From Bombilactobacillus folatiphilus (GTDB lineage Bacteria > Bacillota > Bacilli > Lactobacillales > Lactobacillaceae): 64,000 bases of DNA. Within the stretch, counting starts at the first letter, position 1; the number at the start of each line of letters is the position of its first letter. Below the pieces are notes generated by a model. The model was not told where the DNA came from and made no database searches. It was given only the letters and a program-made list of their open reading frames with translations. Shown piece after piece: positions 17,094-26,674 of this stretch. A program made the position numbers and the translations under genes. The stretch lies in the NCBI RefSeq assembly GCF_023380265.1, contig NZ_CP093366.1, positions 1,302,001 through 1,366,000 on the forward strand, in the 5' to 3' direction.

Positions 17094-18200
17094 ATGGTCG
17101 TTCTCAAAAATATTTTGCTGGATAAAATGCTCTGGATTGCGGCGGGAGCGGCTGTTATTTCAACTTTTGTCAGCAAACCGCAATTATCAGATATTAATTT
17201 TCAGACCATTTTTTCATTAATGTCAATGATGATCTTAGTCCAAATCCTAGAAAACATTGGTTTACTGCAATTTGTTTCAACCAGATTAACTGCCAAAGCA
17301 CATAATACTTGCCAATTAATGACTGCTTTAGTCCTATTGGCTTTTTTTGGCTCCATGTTCATCACTAACGATGTGGCCATCTTGATTTTGGCACCCCTCT
17401 TTTTCAAAATTGCTTCTGAAATTCCGTTGAGTCGTGCTTTAACGATGACCATGATTACCATTGCAGCCAATCTGGGCAGTTCATTTACGCCATTTGGTAA
17501 TCCACACAATTTATTTTTACTTTCACATTTTAATTTAAACGCGTTGACTTTCTTTAAGATGTCCACGCCCCTAATGCTGATCGAACTCGTTTTATTAATC
17601 TTAACCACGAACTTGTTAGCGAAACCTAAGCCGATTAATATCAAAGTCACACCCTTTGAAATTAATTTAGGCAGTTTAATCGTTGCACTTTTTTTAACGA
17701 TATTTATTTTTCTAGGTATTTTCAAAATCGTACCTATTTGGTGGACCACCGTAGCTGCTGCAATCTTGGCTTGCATTATTGACCCGCATATCTTGAAAAA
17801 AGTTGACTACACTACTTTGTTGGTCTTTGTTTGCTTCTTCATTGCCGTTGGAAATATCAGCCGTTTTCCCGCCGTTGCTAATTTGATTAGTCGGTTAGTT
17901 GCTAAGCCAATTTCCACATATCTGACCTCAATCGGCTTCTGTCAACTAATCAGTAACGTTCCGACTACGATTCTGGTCGCCAAATTTACCAAACACTTTT
18001 ATGCGCTATTCCTTGGTTCAAATATTGGTGGTTTAGGCACCCTTGTTGCTTCTATGGCCAATCTTTTAGCTTATAAACAATATGTCTTTTTCACACGAAA
18101 AAAAGAAGCTTTGCATTTTATCAAAATTTCCTTTCAAGTAAATCTTTTATTATTAGTCATTTTAGGCTGCATCGGATTAGTCCTAGTTAAATTAGTATAA
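17094..18200 (+). CDS. SLC13/ArsB-NhaD-type ion transporter
   Basis: A 368-residue protein with about 10-11 helices and the two half-helix motifs of the ion-transporter superfamily: SMFITNDVAILILAPL in the first half and SNVPTTILVAKF in the second, plus FTPFGNPHNLFLL. Members carry dicarboxylates, citrate, arsenite or Na+. It is shorter than most SLC13 members (about 450) and resembles the YbiR-like group; the substrate cannot be inferred. SD AGAGG lies about 8 nt before the ATG. Single gene, with a bidirectional terminator after it. Confidence 0.8.
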   Translation: MVVLKNILLDKMLWIAAGAAVISTFVSKPQLSDINFQTIFSLMSMMILVQILENIGLLQFVSTRLTAKAHNTCQLMTALVLLAFFGSMFITNDVAILILAPLFFKIASEIPLSRALTMTMITIAANLGSSFTPFGNPHNLFLLSHFNLNALTFFKMSTPLMLIELVLLILTTNLLAKPKPINIKVTPFEINLGSLIVALFLTIFIFLGIFKIVPIWWTTVAAAILACIIDPHILKKVDYTTLLVFVCFFIAVGNISRFPAVANLISRLVAKPISTYLTSIGFCQLISNVPTTILVAKFTKHFYALFLGSNIGGLGTLVASMANLLAYKQYVFFTRKKEALHFIKISFQVNLLLLVILGCIGLVLVKLV

Positions 18201-18203
18201 AGA

Positions 18204-18257
18204 CAATAAAAATAGACCAACGCATCTAATCAAGGACACGTTGGTCTATTTTTATTG
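18204..18257. terminator. Bidirectional terminator, 19-bp stem
   Basis: Perfect arms 18204-18222 and 18239-18257 with a 16-nt loop. It is shared by the SLC13-like gene (+) and the DUF3284 gene (-), whose stop codon lies within the right arm. Confidence 0.85.
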
Positions 18258-18680
18258 TTTTGTTTGCTGATATTGTTGAACAATTTGGTCACGCATCTTA
18301 CGCATGCGCCGTTTGCGTTGCCAGCCAAAAATTAACTGTGTTAAACGATTATTAGCCGCAATTGTTTTCGAATTAGCATCCATTGTTTCTTGATAAACTA
18401 ACTGAACACCCGTCTGACTTAAAGAAACTAGTTGATAACTCACCCGATAACAATTCTTAGATGTTCGCAATTGATAAGCATAAATTTCAGGCACTCGATA
18501 ATCTGTAATTTTAAATTGACCATGTGCCTGATTCCGAAACGTTTTTTCAAATTGGAAGTTAGGTAGTTGCCGTGGTCGAAGTTTGCGACCAGTTTGCTGC
18601 TCAATATCATATAAAATTGAATTAGTCAGCTGCTCAAATAAATATGGCGCTGGCACTTCAAAATCAAGCTTCATTTCCAT
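18252..18680 (-). CDS. DUF3284 domain protein
   Basis: A 142-residue soluble protein matching DUF3284 (EVPAPYLFEQLTNSILYDIEQQTG, then alternating beta strands and a C-terminal basic helix RKRRMRKMRDQI). Its function is unknown; the fold resembles START/SRPBCC lipid-binding domains. In lactobacilli and enterococci DUF3284 genes sit beside cellobiose-type PTS IIC genes, as here. Its ATG overlaps the stop of the small membrane protein gene by one base, so translation is coupled. Confidence 0.8.
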   Translation of the reverse strand: MEMKLDFEVPAPYLFEQLTNSILYDIEQQTGRKLRPRQLPNFQFEKTFRNQAHGQFKITDYRVPEIYAYQLRTSKNCYRVSYQLVSLSQTGVQLVYQETMDANSKTIAANNRLTQLIFGWQRKRRMRKMRDQIVQQYQQTKQ

Positions 18681-18868
18681 TAACGTTTACCCCTTTGTTG
18701 TTTGCGATGCTGCCACCACAAATAGGTATTCGTAAACACGATGACGACGCCTGCAATCAAAAACATATAGTAGAAAAATTCAGAATATCGTTGCATCATC
18801 GGACTCAGCACAATAATTAACAAACCACCACTAATCGCCACTAAAGTTCGATTATCTTTGGATTTCAT
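18680..18868 (-). CDS. Small two-helix membrane protein
   Basis: 62 residues with two predicted transmembrane helices (TLVAISGGLLIIVLSP and FYYMFLIAGVVIVFTNTYLW) and a strongly basic tail (RKQQRGKR). I do not recognise a family. It overlaps by one base both the PTS IIC gene upstream and the DUF3284 gene downstream, so the three are translated as one coupled unit; a role as accessory subunit of the IIC is an inference. Confidence 0.75.
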   Translation of the reverse strand: MKSKDNRTLVAISGGLLIIVLSPMMQRYSEFFYYMFLIAGVVIVFTNTYLWWQHRKQQRGKR

Positions 18869-20229
18869 TAATTTTGATCCTTAGGTTTAACCTTATTAGC
18901 CGCTTTGACGAATGGCACATAGATCACAAAGCCAATCAAAGCATTGACAATCTGCAATACCGGTGCCCGCCAATCTAGAGTGGCGACTAAAGAATTAATA
19001 ATTGGTGGCATGGACCAGACAATCTGTGCTTTAATCGGAGCCACCCAACCTTGCGACAATGCAAAGTAAGCGATGGAAACCATAACCACTGGCGCCAAAA
19101 CAAATGGAATAAAGTAAATCGGATCTAAAACCACAGGCAAACCAAACATCACTGGTTCATTAACGTTAAAGAAGCCCGGAGCAATCGCCATTTTAGCAAC
19201 TGCGCGCTGATCATCACGTTTACTAAAAATCAAAATTGCAATTAACAATAACAAGGTGGAACCTGCGCCACCAATCCAAGCATACAGATCAAATGAATTT
19301 CGTGTCCAAAAATAAGGCAAGGCTTTATGTTGGGCAAAAGCATTGATATTGGCGACTTGTGCCGTAAACCAAATCGAATCCAAAACCGGTCCCAACACGT
19401 TCGTGCCATGCAAGCCAAAGAACCAGAAAATTTGTACCAAAAGTGTCATCAACAAGACGGCACCATAGCCCTGTGACAAATTCAATAACGGCTCTTGGAT
19501 CGACTTAGAAATAATTTCAATAATTGTTAACGAACCTAATTTTGTTACTAAATAACTCAAAATGCCAGATACATATAAAGCCGCCGTTGCGGGAATAATA
19601 CCTGTAAAGGCAGCTGCAATTGCTGGCGGCACAGAGTCTGGCAATTTAATCGTAATATTTTTTTTCATGAGCCAAATATAGATTGCGGCCGCTAAACCAC
19701 CCATAATCATTACGGTGAAAAAGCCTGTGGAACCAAAGTAAGCATTGAAGTTGAAGAAACCGGGACCACTGATTGTGTTGTTTTTGACACTACCGCCGGC
19801 CTGCACAATCGTTTTGACATCGACTGAACTCAACGCCTTCTTCAAGGGCAAAGTGAACGTCTGTGGCAAGCACATGAGAAAGGTTCCCAAGGTAACAATG
19901 CCCCCAGTAATCGGTTCAACTTTATACTGAACTGCCAATTCATAACCAAAGGTAAACGCAAAAATCAAACCTAAAATTGCTAAGGAACCTGTCCAAACCT
20001 GAGTATTAATCCCAATGATGGGTTCCATTGCTTTGACAAAACTGGTTAAATGCATCTGCGTCGGAATATCGCGTACAAAAACATTCAAAATTGTTGCAAC
20101 CGCGCCTGCCATTGTGGCCGGCATAATTGCAACAAAGGCATCACGCAAAGCTACCAACCAGCGCACAGAACCAATTTTTGCGGCGACTGGAACTAAATAC
20201 TTGTTTAACCATTTCACAAGTGCATCCAT
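18868..20229 (-). CDS. PTS cellobiose/lichenan-type IIC permease
   Basis: A 453-residue EIIC of the lactose/cellobiose family: N-terminus KYLVPVAAKIGSVRWLVALRDAFVAIMPATMAGA, FGLHGTNVLGPVLD (sugar-site region) and FNVNEPVMFGLPVVLDP (the conserved NEP-x-x-F-G-x-P motif). It transports beta-glucosides or related sugars across the membrane coupled to phosphorylation. No IIA or IIB gene and no phospho-beta-glucosidase lies nearby, so it must borrow components from elsewhere. It is first gene of the three-gene cassette with the small membrane protein and DUF3284. Confidence 0.9.
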   Translation of the reverse strand: MDALVKWLNKYLVPVAAKIGSVRWLVALRDAFVAIMPATMAGAVATILNVFVRDIPTQMHLTSFVKAMEPIIGINTQVWTGSLAILGLIFAFTFGYELAVQYKVEPITGGIVTLGTFLMCLPQTFTLPLKKALSSVDVKTIVQAGGSVKNNTISGPGFFNFNAYFGSTGFFTVMIMGGLAAAIYIWLMKKNITIKLPDSVPPAIAAAFTGIIPATAALYVSGILSYLVTKLGSLTIIEIISKSIQEPLLNLSQGYGAVLLMTLLVQIFWFFGLHGTNVLGPVLDSIWFTAQVANINAFAQHKALPYFWTRNSFDLYAWIGGAGSTLLLLIAILIFSKRDDQRAVAKMAIAPGFFNVNEPVMFGLPVVLDPIYFIPFVLAPVVMVSIAYFALSQGWVAPIKAQIVWSMPPIINSLVATLDWRAPVLQIVNALIGFVIYVPFVKAANKVKPKDQN

Positions 20230-20290
20230 GATACTTCCCCCTAAATTTAATCAAACATACTTATTTTATATTATAGCGAATCCGTTTCTT

Positions 20291-21163
20291 TTATCCATAA
20301 TTATTTAAAATTAACCGATTGGGAATTTCAAAATGACGCCACTGATGGGTCAAGGAATCATAAAACGCCAGGTAATAAGCCTGCAAAGCTTGGTGGGAAA
20401 AACCAACATTTTGCGGTCCTCCATACAATTGATCGCCCAACAAAGGATGACCTAAAGAAGCAAAATGCACGCGAATTTGATGCGTTCGTCCTGTATGCAG
20501 TTGCACTTTGACCAAAGTTTGATTGACCGATCGCTCTAAAACCCAATATTCCGTTTGCGCCGACTGCCCATCCGGTCGTACATGACGCGCAATTTGGCCG
20601 GCAACTGGACCAATTGGTGCGTTAATGACATCATGATCTTGCTTCAGCGTTCCCGCAACCCGTGCATAATAAAATTTGACTAATTGATGTTTCATGACTT
20701 GCTGATTAGCCAGGCTATTAGCTAACAAATTTTTGGCAACCAAAACTAAACCTTGTGTATCAAAATCTAAACGTGTAATCAAATGCGGCACTAAACCTTG
20801 AGCATGCTGTTGTTTCAAATGCCCCTTAATTCGATTCACCAAAGTATCCTGACGATTACTGGGACCTGGAACCGAACTAAGCTGAATAGGCTTATCGACG
20901 ACCAACCAATTGTCATCTTCATAAATAACCGTCAATGGTTGGTAACTAGTCAAAACCTTGGGGTCATCAGCTTCTGGCGGCAACTGCAACTGCACTTGAG
21001 CATTATGTGGCAAAATGGCGTTGCCCGCAGCTCTTGTTTGCCCAACCAAGAAATTTTGCGGTAAAATTTTTAATTTTTGATACAAACGATGACTAATCCC
21101 CTGCTTTTGTAAAAACTTCTTGATCGTCATGGCTTGCTCATGATTTATAAATGTAATTGTCAA
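20291..21163 (-). CDS. RluD-family 23S rRNA pseudouridine synthase
   Basis: 290 residues with an S4-like N-terminus and the catalytic motif HLITRLDFDTQGLVLVAKN (the Asp of R-L-D is the nucleophile), followed by VQLHTGRTHQIRVHFASLGHPLLGDQLYGG. It isomerises specific uridines in rRNA or tRNA; the exact site cannot be read (RluC/RluD/YjbO-type). The open frame starts with TTG at 21163 and a poor SD, so an internal start such as ATG near 21130 is possible. Confidence 0.9.
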   Translation of the reverse strand: MTITFINHEQAMTIKKFLQKQGISHRLYQKLKILPQNFLVGQTRAAGNAILPHNAQVQLQLPPEADDPKVLTSYQPLTVIYEDDNWLVVDKPIQLSSVPGPSNRQDTLVNRIKGHLKQQHAQGLVPHLITRLDFDTQGLVLVAKNLLANSLANQQVMKHQLVKFYYARVAGTLKQDHDVINAPIGPVAGQIARHVRPDGQSAQTEYWVLERSVNQTLVKVQLHTGRTHQIRVHFASLGHPLLGDQLYGGPQNVGFSHQALQAYYLAFYDSLTHQWRHFEIPNRLILNNYG

Positions 21164-21260
21164 CCACTTGCCTACTTTCTACAAAAATTATCGTCTAATA
21201 GCTAGGAATTACGCGCTTTTTATCATAAAATTAACCCAGACATTAGTAAAGGAGATTATT

Positions 21261-21731
21261 ATGTCAAAAAATATTTATCTTGCTGGAGGATTCTTTAATC
21301 CTAAACAAATTGATCTACTCGACCGAATTGAGGCTGTATTAAAGCAGAATCCTACCGTGAGTTATTTGCACAGCCCTCGCGATCATCAATACAAAGATGT
21401 CAGCATTGACAACGATCCAGATGGAATTTTTGGCGGTTATGAATGGGCAAATGAAACTTACAAAAATGATATTACCGCAATGAACTTAGCCGACTTAGCC
21501 GTTGTTTCTTGGGATAATGTCAATCCAGACACCGGGACAGCTTGGGAAATGGGCTATATGTTAGCCAGCAATAAACCCGTTATTTTGGTTTGCGAAGATG
21601 ATGTCCAAAAAGAAGGGCTCAACTTGATGTTAGTCGAAGGCATCAAAGCTTATTTAACCAATGTTGACGATCTCAAAACTTACGATTTAGATCTCTTACC
21701 AACAATTTTATATCAGGGTGAAATCATTTAA
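21261..21731 (+). CDS. Nucleoside 2-deoxyribosyltransferase
   Basis: 156 residues from ATG 21261 with AAGGAG SD; the longer frame from 21168 lacks one. N-terminus IYLAGGFFNPKQ and the C-terminal catalytic segment DTGTAWEMGYMLAS (active-site Glu in W-E-M-G-Y) match the lactobacillus NTD family, as do ADLAVVSWD and the YEW region. The enzyme swaps bases between deoxyribonucleosides, salvaging purines and pyrimidines for DNA. Not in an operon; the reductase gene 62 bp downstream has its own SD. Confidence 0.9.
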   Translation: MSKNIYLAGGFFNPKQIDLLDRIEAVLKQNPTVSYLHSPRDHQYKDVSIDNDPDGIFGGYEWANETYKNDITAMNLADLAVVSWDNVNPDTGTAWEMGYMLASNKPVILVCEDDVQKEGLNLMLVEGIKAYLTNVDDLKTYDLDLLPTILYQGEII

Positions 21732-21793
21732 TTGTCATTTTTTCTTAAATTGATTTATGATGGGCAAAGATATTAATTAAGAGGGAGACTATT

Positions 21794-22648
21794 ATGAATC
21801 GAATTCCTGATCTAAAACTCAATAATCACGAAACCATTCCTCAGTTGGGAATGGGCGTTTTTCAAATGAAAGACAAGCAAGCTTTCATGGATGCCGTCAA
21901 TTGGGCCTTAGAGATTGGTTATCGTCATTTTGATACTGCCGCTATTTATGGCAATGAAAAATGGCTCGGTGAAGCTTTGGAAAAATCTGGGATTGATCGT
22001 TCTGAATTTTTTATTACTTCAAAACTTTGGCCGGGTAATTTTGATGATCCAATTCAAGCATATCACGATTCTTGTGCACGCTTGCAGTTAGACTATTTGG
22101 ATTTATATCTGATTCACTGGCCTTCTCCTGGTTACGACAAAGCTTGGCAAGCTTTGGAAAAATTATATGCTCATCAAGAAGTCAAAACGATTGGTGTTTC
22201 CAACTTTTTAGAAACCCACTTAGAACGCATTTTTCAGACTGGTCAAGTTGTGCCGGCTGTGGATCAAATTGAACTGCATCCTTACTTTCAGCGACCAGAG
22301 TTGGTGGATTATCTTAATGATCATCAAATCAAAGTTGAAGCTTGGGGGCCATTGGGACAAGGCAAAACTGGTGTTTTTGATGAACCGCTTTTGAAGCAAT
22401 TAGCTACCAAATATAATAAGAGTGTCGCCCAAATTATCTTACGTTGGCACTTGCAAGAAGGACACATTATCTTCCCGAAATCAATTCATCAACAACGTCT
22501 GCAAGACAATTTTAATTTGTTCGACTTTCATCTCCGCAATGAAGAAATAGAACAGATTGAAAATTTGGATCAAGATCAACCCAACGGTTCAACTTCCACA
22601 AATCAGAACTTCTTAAACGGTTTGCTAGAAACGAAACCGCAAAATTAA
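21794..22648 (+). CDS. Aldo/keto reductase
   Basis: 284 residues, TIM-barrel NADPH-dependent reductase. Catalytic tetrad: Asp and Tyr in FDTAAIYGNE, Lys in FITSKLWPG, His in YLIHWPSP. The cofactor-binding C-terminus is FPKSIHQQRLQDNF. It resembles 2,5-diketogluconate-reductase-like enzymes reducing small aldehydes and ketones. SD GAGGGAG precedes the ATG. A second member at 52470-53324 shares the layout. Confidence 0.9.
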   Translation: MNRIPDLKLNNHETIPQLGMGVFQMKDKQAFMDAVNWALEIGYRHFDTAAIYGNEKWLGEALEKSGIDRSEFFITSKLWPGNFDDPIQAYHDSCARLQLDYLDLYLIHWPSPGYDKAWQALEKLYAHQEVKTIGVSNFLETHLERIFQTGQVVPAVDQIELHPYFQRPELVDYLNDHQIKVEAWGPLGQGKTGVFDEPLLKQLATKYNKSVAQIILRWHLQEGHIIFPKSIHQQRLQDNFNLFDFHLRNEEIEQIENLDQDQPNGSTSTNQNFLNGLLETKPQN

Positions 22649-22666
22649 AGTTACAATTGTTGATTC

Positions 22667-22700
22667 AAATAGCCTCAAATGAGGCTATTTTTATTTTTTA
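22667..22700 (+). terminator. Terminator of the aldo/keto reductase gene
   Basis: A 10-bp stem (22667-22676 and 22681-22690), AAAT loop, followed by a T-rich run. Confidence 0.8.
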
Positions 22701-22793
22701 AAAAAATTTGCCACAAATAATAATTATGACAAATTGACACCTTTGGCATCATTAATTAAACTGATGATATCAGTACAGAGGAGGAAAAATTTA

Positions 22794-24737
22794 ATGTGCG
22801 GCATTATTGCTTTTAGTGACCCGTCTATCGCTGACAAAAATGAAACGATTCAAGCGATGATGAAAATGATTGAACATCGTGGTCCCAACGTCAAGGGCAG
22901 TGGCTTTTACACCAACGATCAAGTCGCCCTTGGTTTTCGCAGGCTGAGTATTATTGACCTTCAAAGTGGTAAGCAGCCCATTTATAACGAAGATAATTCT
23001 ATTCTAATTACTTTTAATGGCGAGATTTATAACTATCAAAGTTTACGCGAAGAATTAATTAACCTTGGTCATACTTTTACGACCGAAACTGATACCGAAG
23101 TTCTGCTCCACGGTTACGAAGAATGGGGCATGGATGGCACTTTGCAACGGATTCGTGGCATGTTTGCTTACCTCATTTGGGATGAGAACAAACAAACACT
23201 TTATGGTGCACGCGACTTCTTTGGCATTAAGCCTCTATATTACTACCAAAATGGCGAAACTTTTATTGTTGGTTCTGAAATCAAGTCCTTTTTGAAGCAT
23301 CCCAATTTCAAAAAAGAATTGAATCAAAAAGCTTTAAAACCATTTTTGATGAATCAATATAATGACTTAGACGAAACTTTCTTCAAAAATGTTTATCGTT
23401 TCCCCGCTGGTCATTGGTTTGAACTTCACGGACAAGATTTTCAAATGCATAAATACTGGGATGCTGAGTATAACGTCAATTACCAACGTTCCGCGCAAGA
23501 TACAATTAACGAAATTGACCGTACCGTGGTTGATTCCGTTAAAATGCACAATATTGCAGATGTACCCGTGGGCAGTTTCCTCTCAGAAGGCGTGGATTCC
23601 AGTTATGTGACTTCCGTCTTGCATCCACAGGAAGTTTTCAGTGTGAATTTTGATAACGGTCCTTATGATGAAGCCAGTGTGGCCAAAGAATTAGCTGATG
23701 AAGAAGGCTTACACTTTAATCAGGTAACGGTTGACGGTGATGAGGCCTTCCGAGATTTTGCCGAAATGCAATACCACCTGGACGAGCCTGATAGCAATCC
23801 ATCAGTGATTCCGTTATGGTATTTGTGTCGCTTGGCTCGAAAAAAAGTCACCGTGGCTCTATCTGGTGAAGGTGCCGATGAATTATTTGCTGGCTATGTC
23901 AATTATGGAATGCATAGTCACAATACCATAATCAAAATTTTTGGTATTGGTTTGCATAAATTGCCACAAGGTTTACGCTATCATTTAGCCAAAGGCATCA
24001 AAAAAGCACCCGATTTTCCCGGTAAAGTTCATTTGTACTGTCAGACAGCGCAACCATCGGATTATTATGTCGGCGAATCATTAATTTTTGATTTAAAACA
24101 GCCGACTATCTTCACGTCCAAGCAAGCTAACAGCATCTTACAAAAAAATTATCAAAACGACTTAACGGTCAATGGCATCTATCAAGCAGATTTTGCAAAA
24201 GTCAAAGATGCCGAAGAAGTTAAGCAGATGCAATACATTGACTTGCATCACTTCATGTTGAACGATATTTTGCAAAAAGCCGACAAGATTTCGATGGCAC
24301 ATTCTTTAGAATTGCGAGTGCCATTTTTAGATCGTCAAGTTGCTGAACTAGCTAACAGCATTCCTTCTAAAATGTTGATTAATCATCACGATACCAAGTA
24401 TATTTTTCGTAAAGCAGCCAACCATCATTTGCCCGAGGATTGGGCGAAGCGACCGAAGCTGGGCTTCCCAGTGCCAATTAAAAGTTGGTTACACGAAGAA
24501 AAGTATTACCAAATTGTTAAAAATTTGTTTTCCCAAGATTGGGTTGCACAATTTTTTGATCAAGATAAAATTTTACAATTATTGCAAGATAATTATGAAG
24601 ATAAAGTGGACGCGCGACGCCAAATTTGGAACATTTATACATTCTTAACTTGGTATCAGTTATACTTTATTGATTTTGACCAAACCGTGCAGCAATACAA
24701 TCATCTCCAACCAGATGTTGAAAAAATTTATGGTTAA
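22794..24737 (+). CDS. asnB: Asparagine synthase (glutamine-hydrolysing)
   Basis: 647 residues from ATG 22794 (SD GAGGAGG), chosen because it gives MCGIIAF, where Cys2 becomes the N-terminal nucleophile of the class II glutaminase domain (about 1-200; EIYNYQSLREEL, ETDTEVLLHGYE). The synthetase domain has the PP-loop VGSFLSEGVDSSYVTS and ALSGEGADELFAGY (pyrophosphate/aspartate site). It makes Asn from Asp, ATP and Gln. The PP-loop reads S-E-G-V-D-S instead of S-G-G-V-D-S, a substitution within normal family variation. A TTGACA at 22734 is a candidate -35. Confidence 0.93.
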   Translation: MCGIIAFSDPSIADKNETIQAMMKMIEHRGPNVKGSGFYTNDQVALGFRRLSIIDLQSGKQPIYNEDNSILITFNGEIYNYQSLREELINLGHTFTTETDTEVLLHGYEEWGMDGTLQRIRGMFAYLIWDENKQTLYGARDFFGIKPLYYYQNGETFIVGSEIKSFLKHPNFKKELNQKALKPFLMNQYNDLDETFFKNVYRFPAGHWFELHGQDFQMHKYWDAEYNVNYQRSAQDTINEIDRTVVDSVKMHNIADVPVGSFLSEGVDSSYVTSVLHPQEVFSVNFDNGPYDEASVAKELADEEGLHFNQVTVDGDEAFRDFAEMQYHLDEPDSNPSVIPLWYLCRLARKKVTVALSGEGADELFAGYVNYGMHSHNTIIKIFGIGLHKLPQGLRYHLAKGIKKAPDFPGKVHLYCQTAQPSDYYVGESLIFDLKQPTIFTSKQANSILQKNYQNDLTVNGIYQADFAKVKDAEEVKQMQYIDLHHFMLNDILQKADKISMAHSLELRVPFLDRQVAELANSIPSKMLINHHDTKYIFRKAANHHLPEDWAKRPKLGFPVPIKSWLHEEKYYQIVKNLFSQDWVAQFFDQDKILQLLQDNYEDKVDARRQIWNIYTFLTWYQLYFIDFDQTVQQYNHLQPDVEKIYG

Positions 24738-24752
24738 ACTTCATCTATATGT

Positions 24753-24785
24753 AAATAGTCAGTGTCGACAGACGCTGGCTATTTT
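24753..24785. terminator. Bidirectional terminator between asnB and DHA2 gene
   Basis: Arms AAATAGTCAGTG and CGCTGGCTATTT pair with G-U wobbles over an 8-nt loop; A/T runs on both sides. Confidence 0.7.
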
Positions 24786-24788
24786 AAT

Positions 24789-26180
24789 TTATTTTGTTTG
24801 ATGAGGAACTGATTTAAATAACAAAACAAGCACTAGGATAATCAAAATCGCTAAAATCCAAAAGGCATGTTGTGTCCCGATTGTCGTGGCGTGCATTGGG
24901 CTAACGTGGCCTTGCCCCTGGCTTTGAGCCACAATTGCTGCTACCAAGGACGTCCCTACTGCTCCAGCCAGCTGTTGCAAAGTATTCAAAAAGGCATTGC
25001 CATCAGCCTGTTGTTGCTGATTTAATTGCTGCAACGAGCTCGTCATCACATTGCCAAAACAAATTCCGACGCCGCCCATGTAGAGTAAATACAAACCAAC
25101 GATGAGTCCCGAATGCAACTGAGCGGTCAACAGACTAAAACTTAGCAAACTCAAGGTTAATAAAATTGTTCCAGTTAAAATCGGAATGCGCGCGCCCAAG
25201 CGATCCAATAATTGACCGCCAACTGGCGACAAAATTGCACCCAATGCTGCCCCTGGCAATACTAACAAACCTGCAATTGTCGCTGTTTGCTGATTCACTA
25301 ATTGAATATAATTTGGTAAAAGGAACGAAACACCTAAACTGGAAACTTGAATCAAGAAAAAGCTGACAATTTGACCGGTAAAGGAACGATTTTTGAGTAA
25401 ACTCAAATTTAAAATGGGATTAGAGACGCGGCGATAATTCCAAACTAATAGAATTAAGCCAACACAGGCTAACAACCAAGCCCCGCCAACTGACCAACTC
25501 CATAGACTATGATTTCCCAAGTTGCTAAAACCGAGAATCAAGCCAACAAAAAAGATAATAATCGCTAGCAAACCCATCCAATTAAAGGCCGTCTTTTCAA
25601 CCTGACTGATTTGTTGAATGCAACTCAAACCTAAGAGCAATGACAGCAATAAAACGGGAACCAATAACCAAAATATATAACGCCAACCAAGCGCATTCAC
25701 CACAATGCCACCAAAAGTCGGGCCCACTGCTGGCGCAACAGCTGTGATCAGCGAACCAATTCCCATCATCACGCCAATTTTTTGCCGAGGTGACTCTTCC
25801 AAAATAATGTTGAACATTAACGGTAACGCAATCCCCGTGCCAATTCCTTGGATCATGCGTCCCAGCAGTAACAACCAAAATACTGGCGCACTTGCATCTA
25901 AGACTACACCAATAATAAAGAACAAATTCGCCGTGACAAATAACGACTTTGTTTTAAAATTGCGTTTCAAAATCGCCGACAACGGCACCACACAAGCGAC
26001 GACTAATAAATAAATTGTGGTCATCCATTGTACGGTTGCGGTTGGTATGTGAAATTCTTTCATCAAAGTGGGAAAAGTAATATTCATCGCAGTTTCAATA
26101 ACCACGCCACAAAATGACAATAAACCAGCGGCGACAATCGCCCCAATAAACCGTCCTGTAATTTTCTTTTCAGATTGCAT
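24789..26180 (-). CDS. DHA2-family (EmrB/QacA) multidrug exporter
   Basis: A 463-residue MFS protein with about 14 helices. The N-terminus has the DHA2 signature VVIETAMNITFPTLMKEFHI and WMTTIYLLV; motif C appears as GPTFGGIVVNALGWRYIF. These exporters expel drugs, bile salts or dyes by proton antiport. It lies 2 bp downstream of a MarR regulator and is almost certainly in its operon and under its control. It is paralogous to the exporter at 53885-55285. Confidence 0.87.
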   Translation of the reverse strand: MQSEKKITGRFIGAIVAAGLLSFCGVVIETAMNITFPTLMKEFHIPTATVQWMTTIYLLVVACVVPLSAILKRNFKTKSLFVTANLFFIIGVVLDASAPVFWLLLLGRMIQGIGTGIALPLMFNIILEESPRQKIGVMMGIGSLITAVAPAVGPTFGGIVVNALGWRYIFWLLVPVLLLSLLLGLSCIQQISQVEKTAFNWMGLLAIIIFFVGLILGFSNLGNHSLWSWSVGGAWLLACVGLILLVWNYRRVSNPILNLSLLKNRSFTGQIVSFFLIQVSSLGVSFLLPNYIQLVNQQTATIAGLLVLPGAALGAILSPVGGQLLDRLGARIPILTGTILLTLSLLSFSLLTAQLHSGLIVGLYLLYMGGVGICFGNVMTSSLQQLNQQQQADGNAFLNTLQQLAGAVGTSLVAAIVAQSQGQGHVSPMHATTIGTQHAFWILAILIILVLVLLFKSVPHQTK

Positions 26181-26182
26181 AT

Positions 26183-26602
26183 TTAATTCTCCTGTTGTTG
26201 ATAATAACGTAAAATTTTTTCAAAAATGGCAATTTCTGCTGTACTAAAGTTATATTCTAATTTTTGTTGCTGTTGCTGCATATAATTTTGGACAACCGTT
26301 ACGATTGCTTGACTTTGATCAGTTAAACTCACTGCTCGTTGCCGTGCATCTTGTTTTGCGGGTTGCCGCTTAACCAGCGACTTTTTTTCCATTCTTTGCA
26401 AAATCAAAGTTGCTGTGGAACGCTGAATATTAAATTCTTGTTCCAAATCGCGTTGCAAAACTTCCGTATCACAATGATCATTTAAATAATCAATAAAAGA
26501 CATTTGCGCACCCGTTAGTTGATAATGTTGAGCAAACAAATCAAAGTTATGGGTCAAATTACGAGCCGCAATTTTCAAATGACGCGCAGTATCTTGTTTC
26601 AT
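26183..26602 (-). CDS. MarR-family transcriptional regulator
   Basis: 139 residues with a winged helix-turn-helix: QRDLEQEFNIQRSTATLILQRMEKKSLVKRQPAKQDARQRAVSLT, where the wing carries the D-x-R-x-R-x-V-x-L-T motif of MarR. It is expected to repress itself and the downstream DHA2 exporter until a ligand is bound. A 10-bp palindrome GTTAGCTAAC lies between its promoter and its SD, in repressor position. SD GGAGG about 7 nt before the ATG. Confidence 0.9.
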   Translation of the reverse strand: MKQDTARHLKIAARNLTHNFDLFAQHYQLTGAQMSFIDYLNDHCDTEVLQRDLEQEFNIQRSTATLILQRMEKKSLVKRQPAKQDARQRAVSLTDQSQAIVTVVQNYMQQQQQKLEYNFSTAEIAIFEKILRYYQQQEN

Positions 26603-26618
26603 AATTCGCCTCCAAATC

Positions 26619-26674
26619 GTTAGCTAACTAACTTTACAATCAATATATTGTACGCAAGAATTTAATTTTGTCAA
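26619..26674 (-). promoter_or_regulatory. marR promoter and candidate operator
   Basis: On the minus strand TTGACA (26669-26674), 16 nt, TACAAT (26647-26652). Just past the expected start site lies the palindrome GTTAGCTAAC (26619-26628) preceded by a further GTTA half-site, a plausible MarR operator. Confidence 0.6.
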
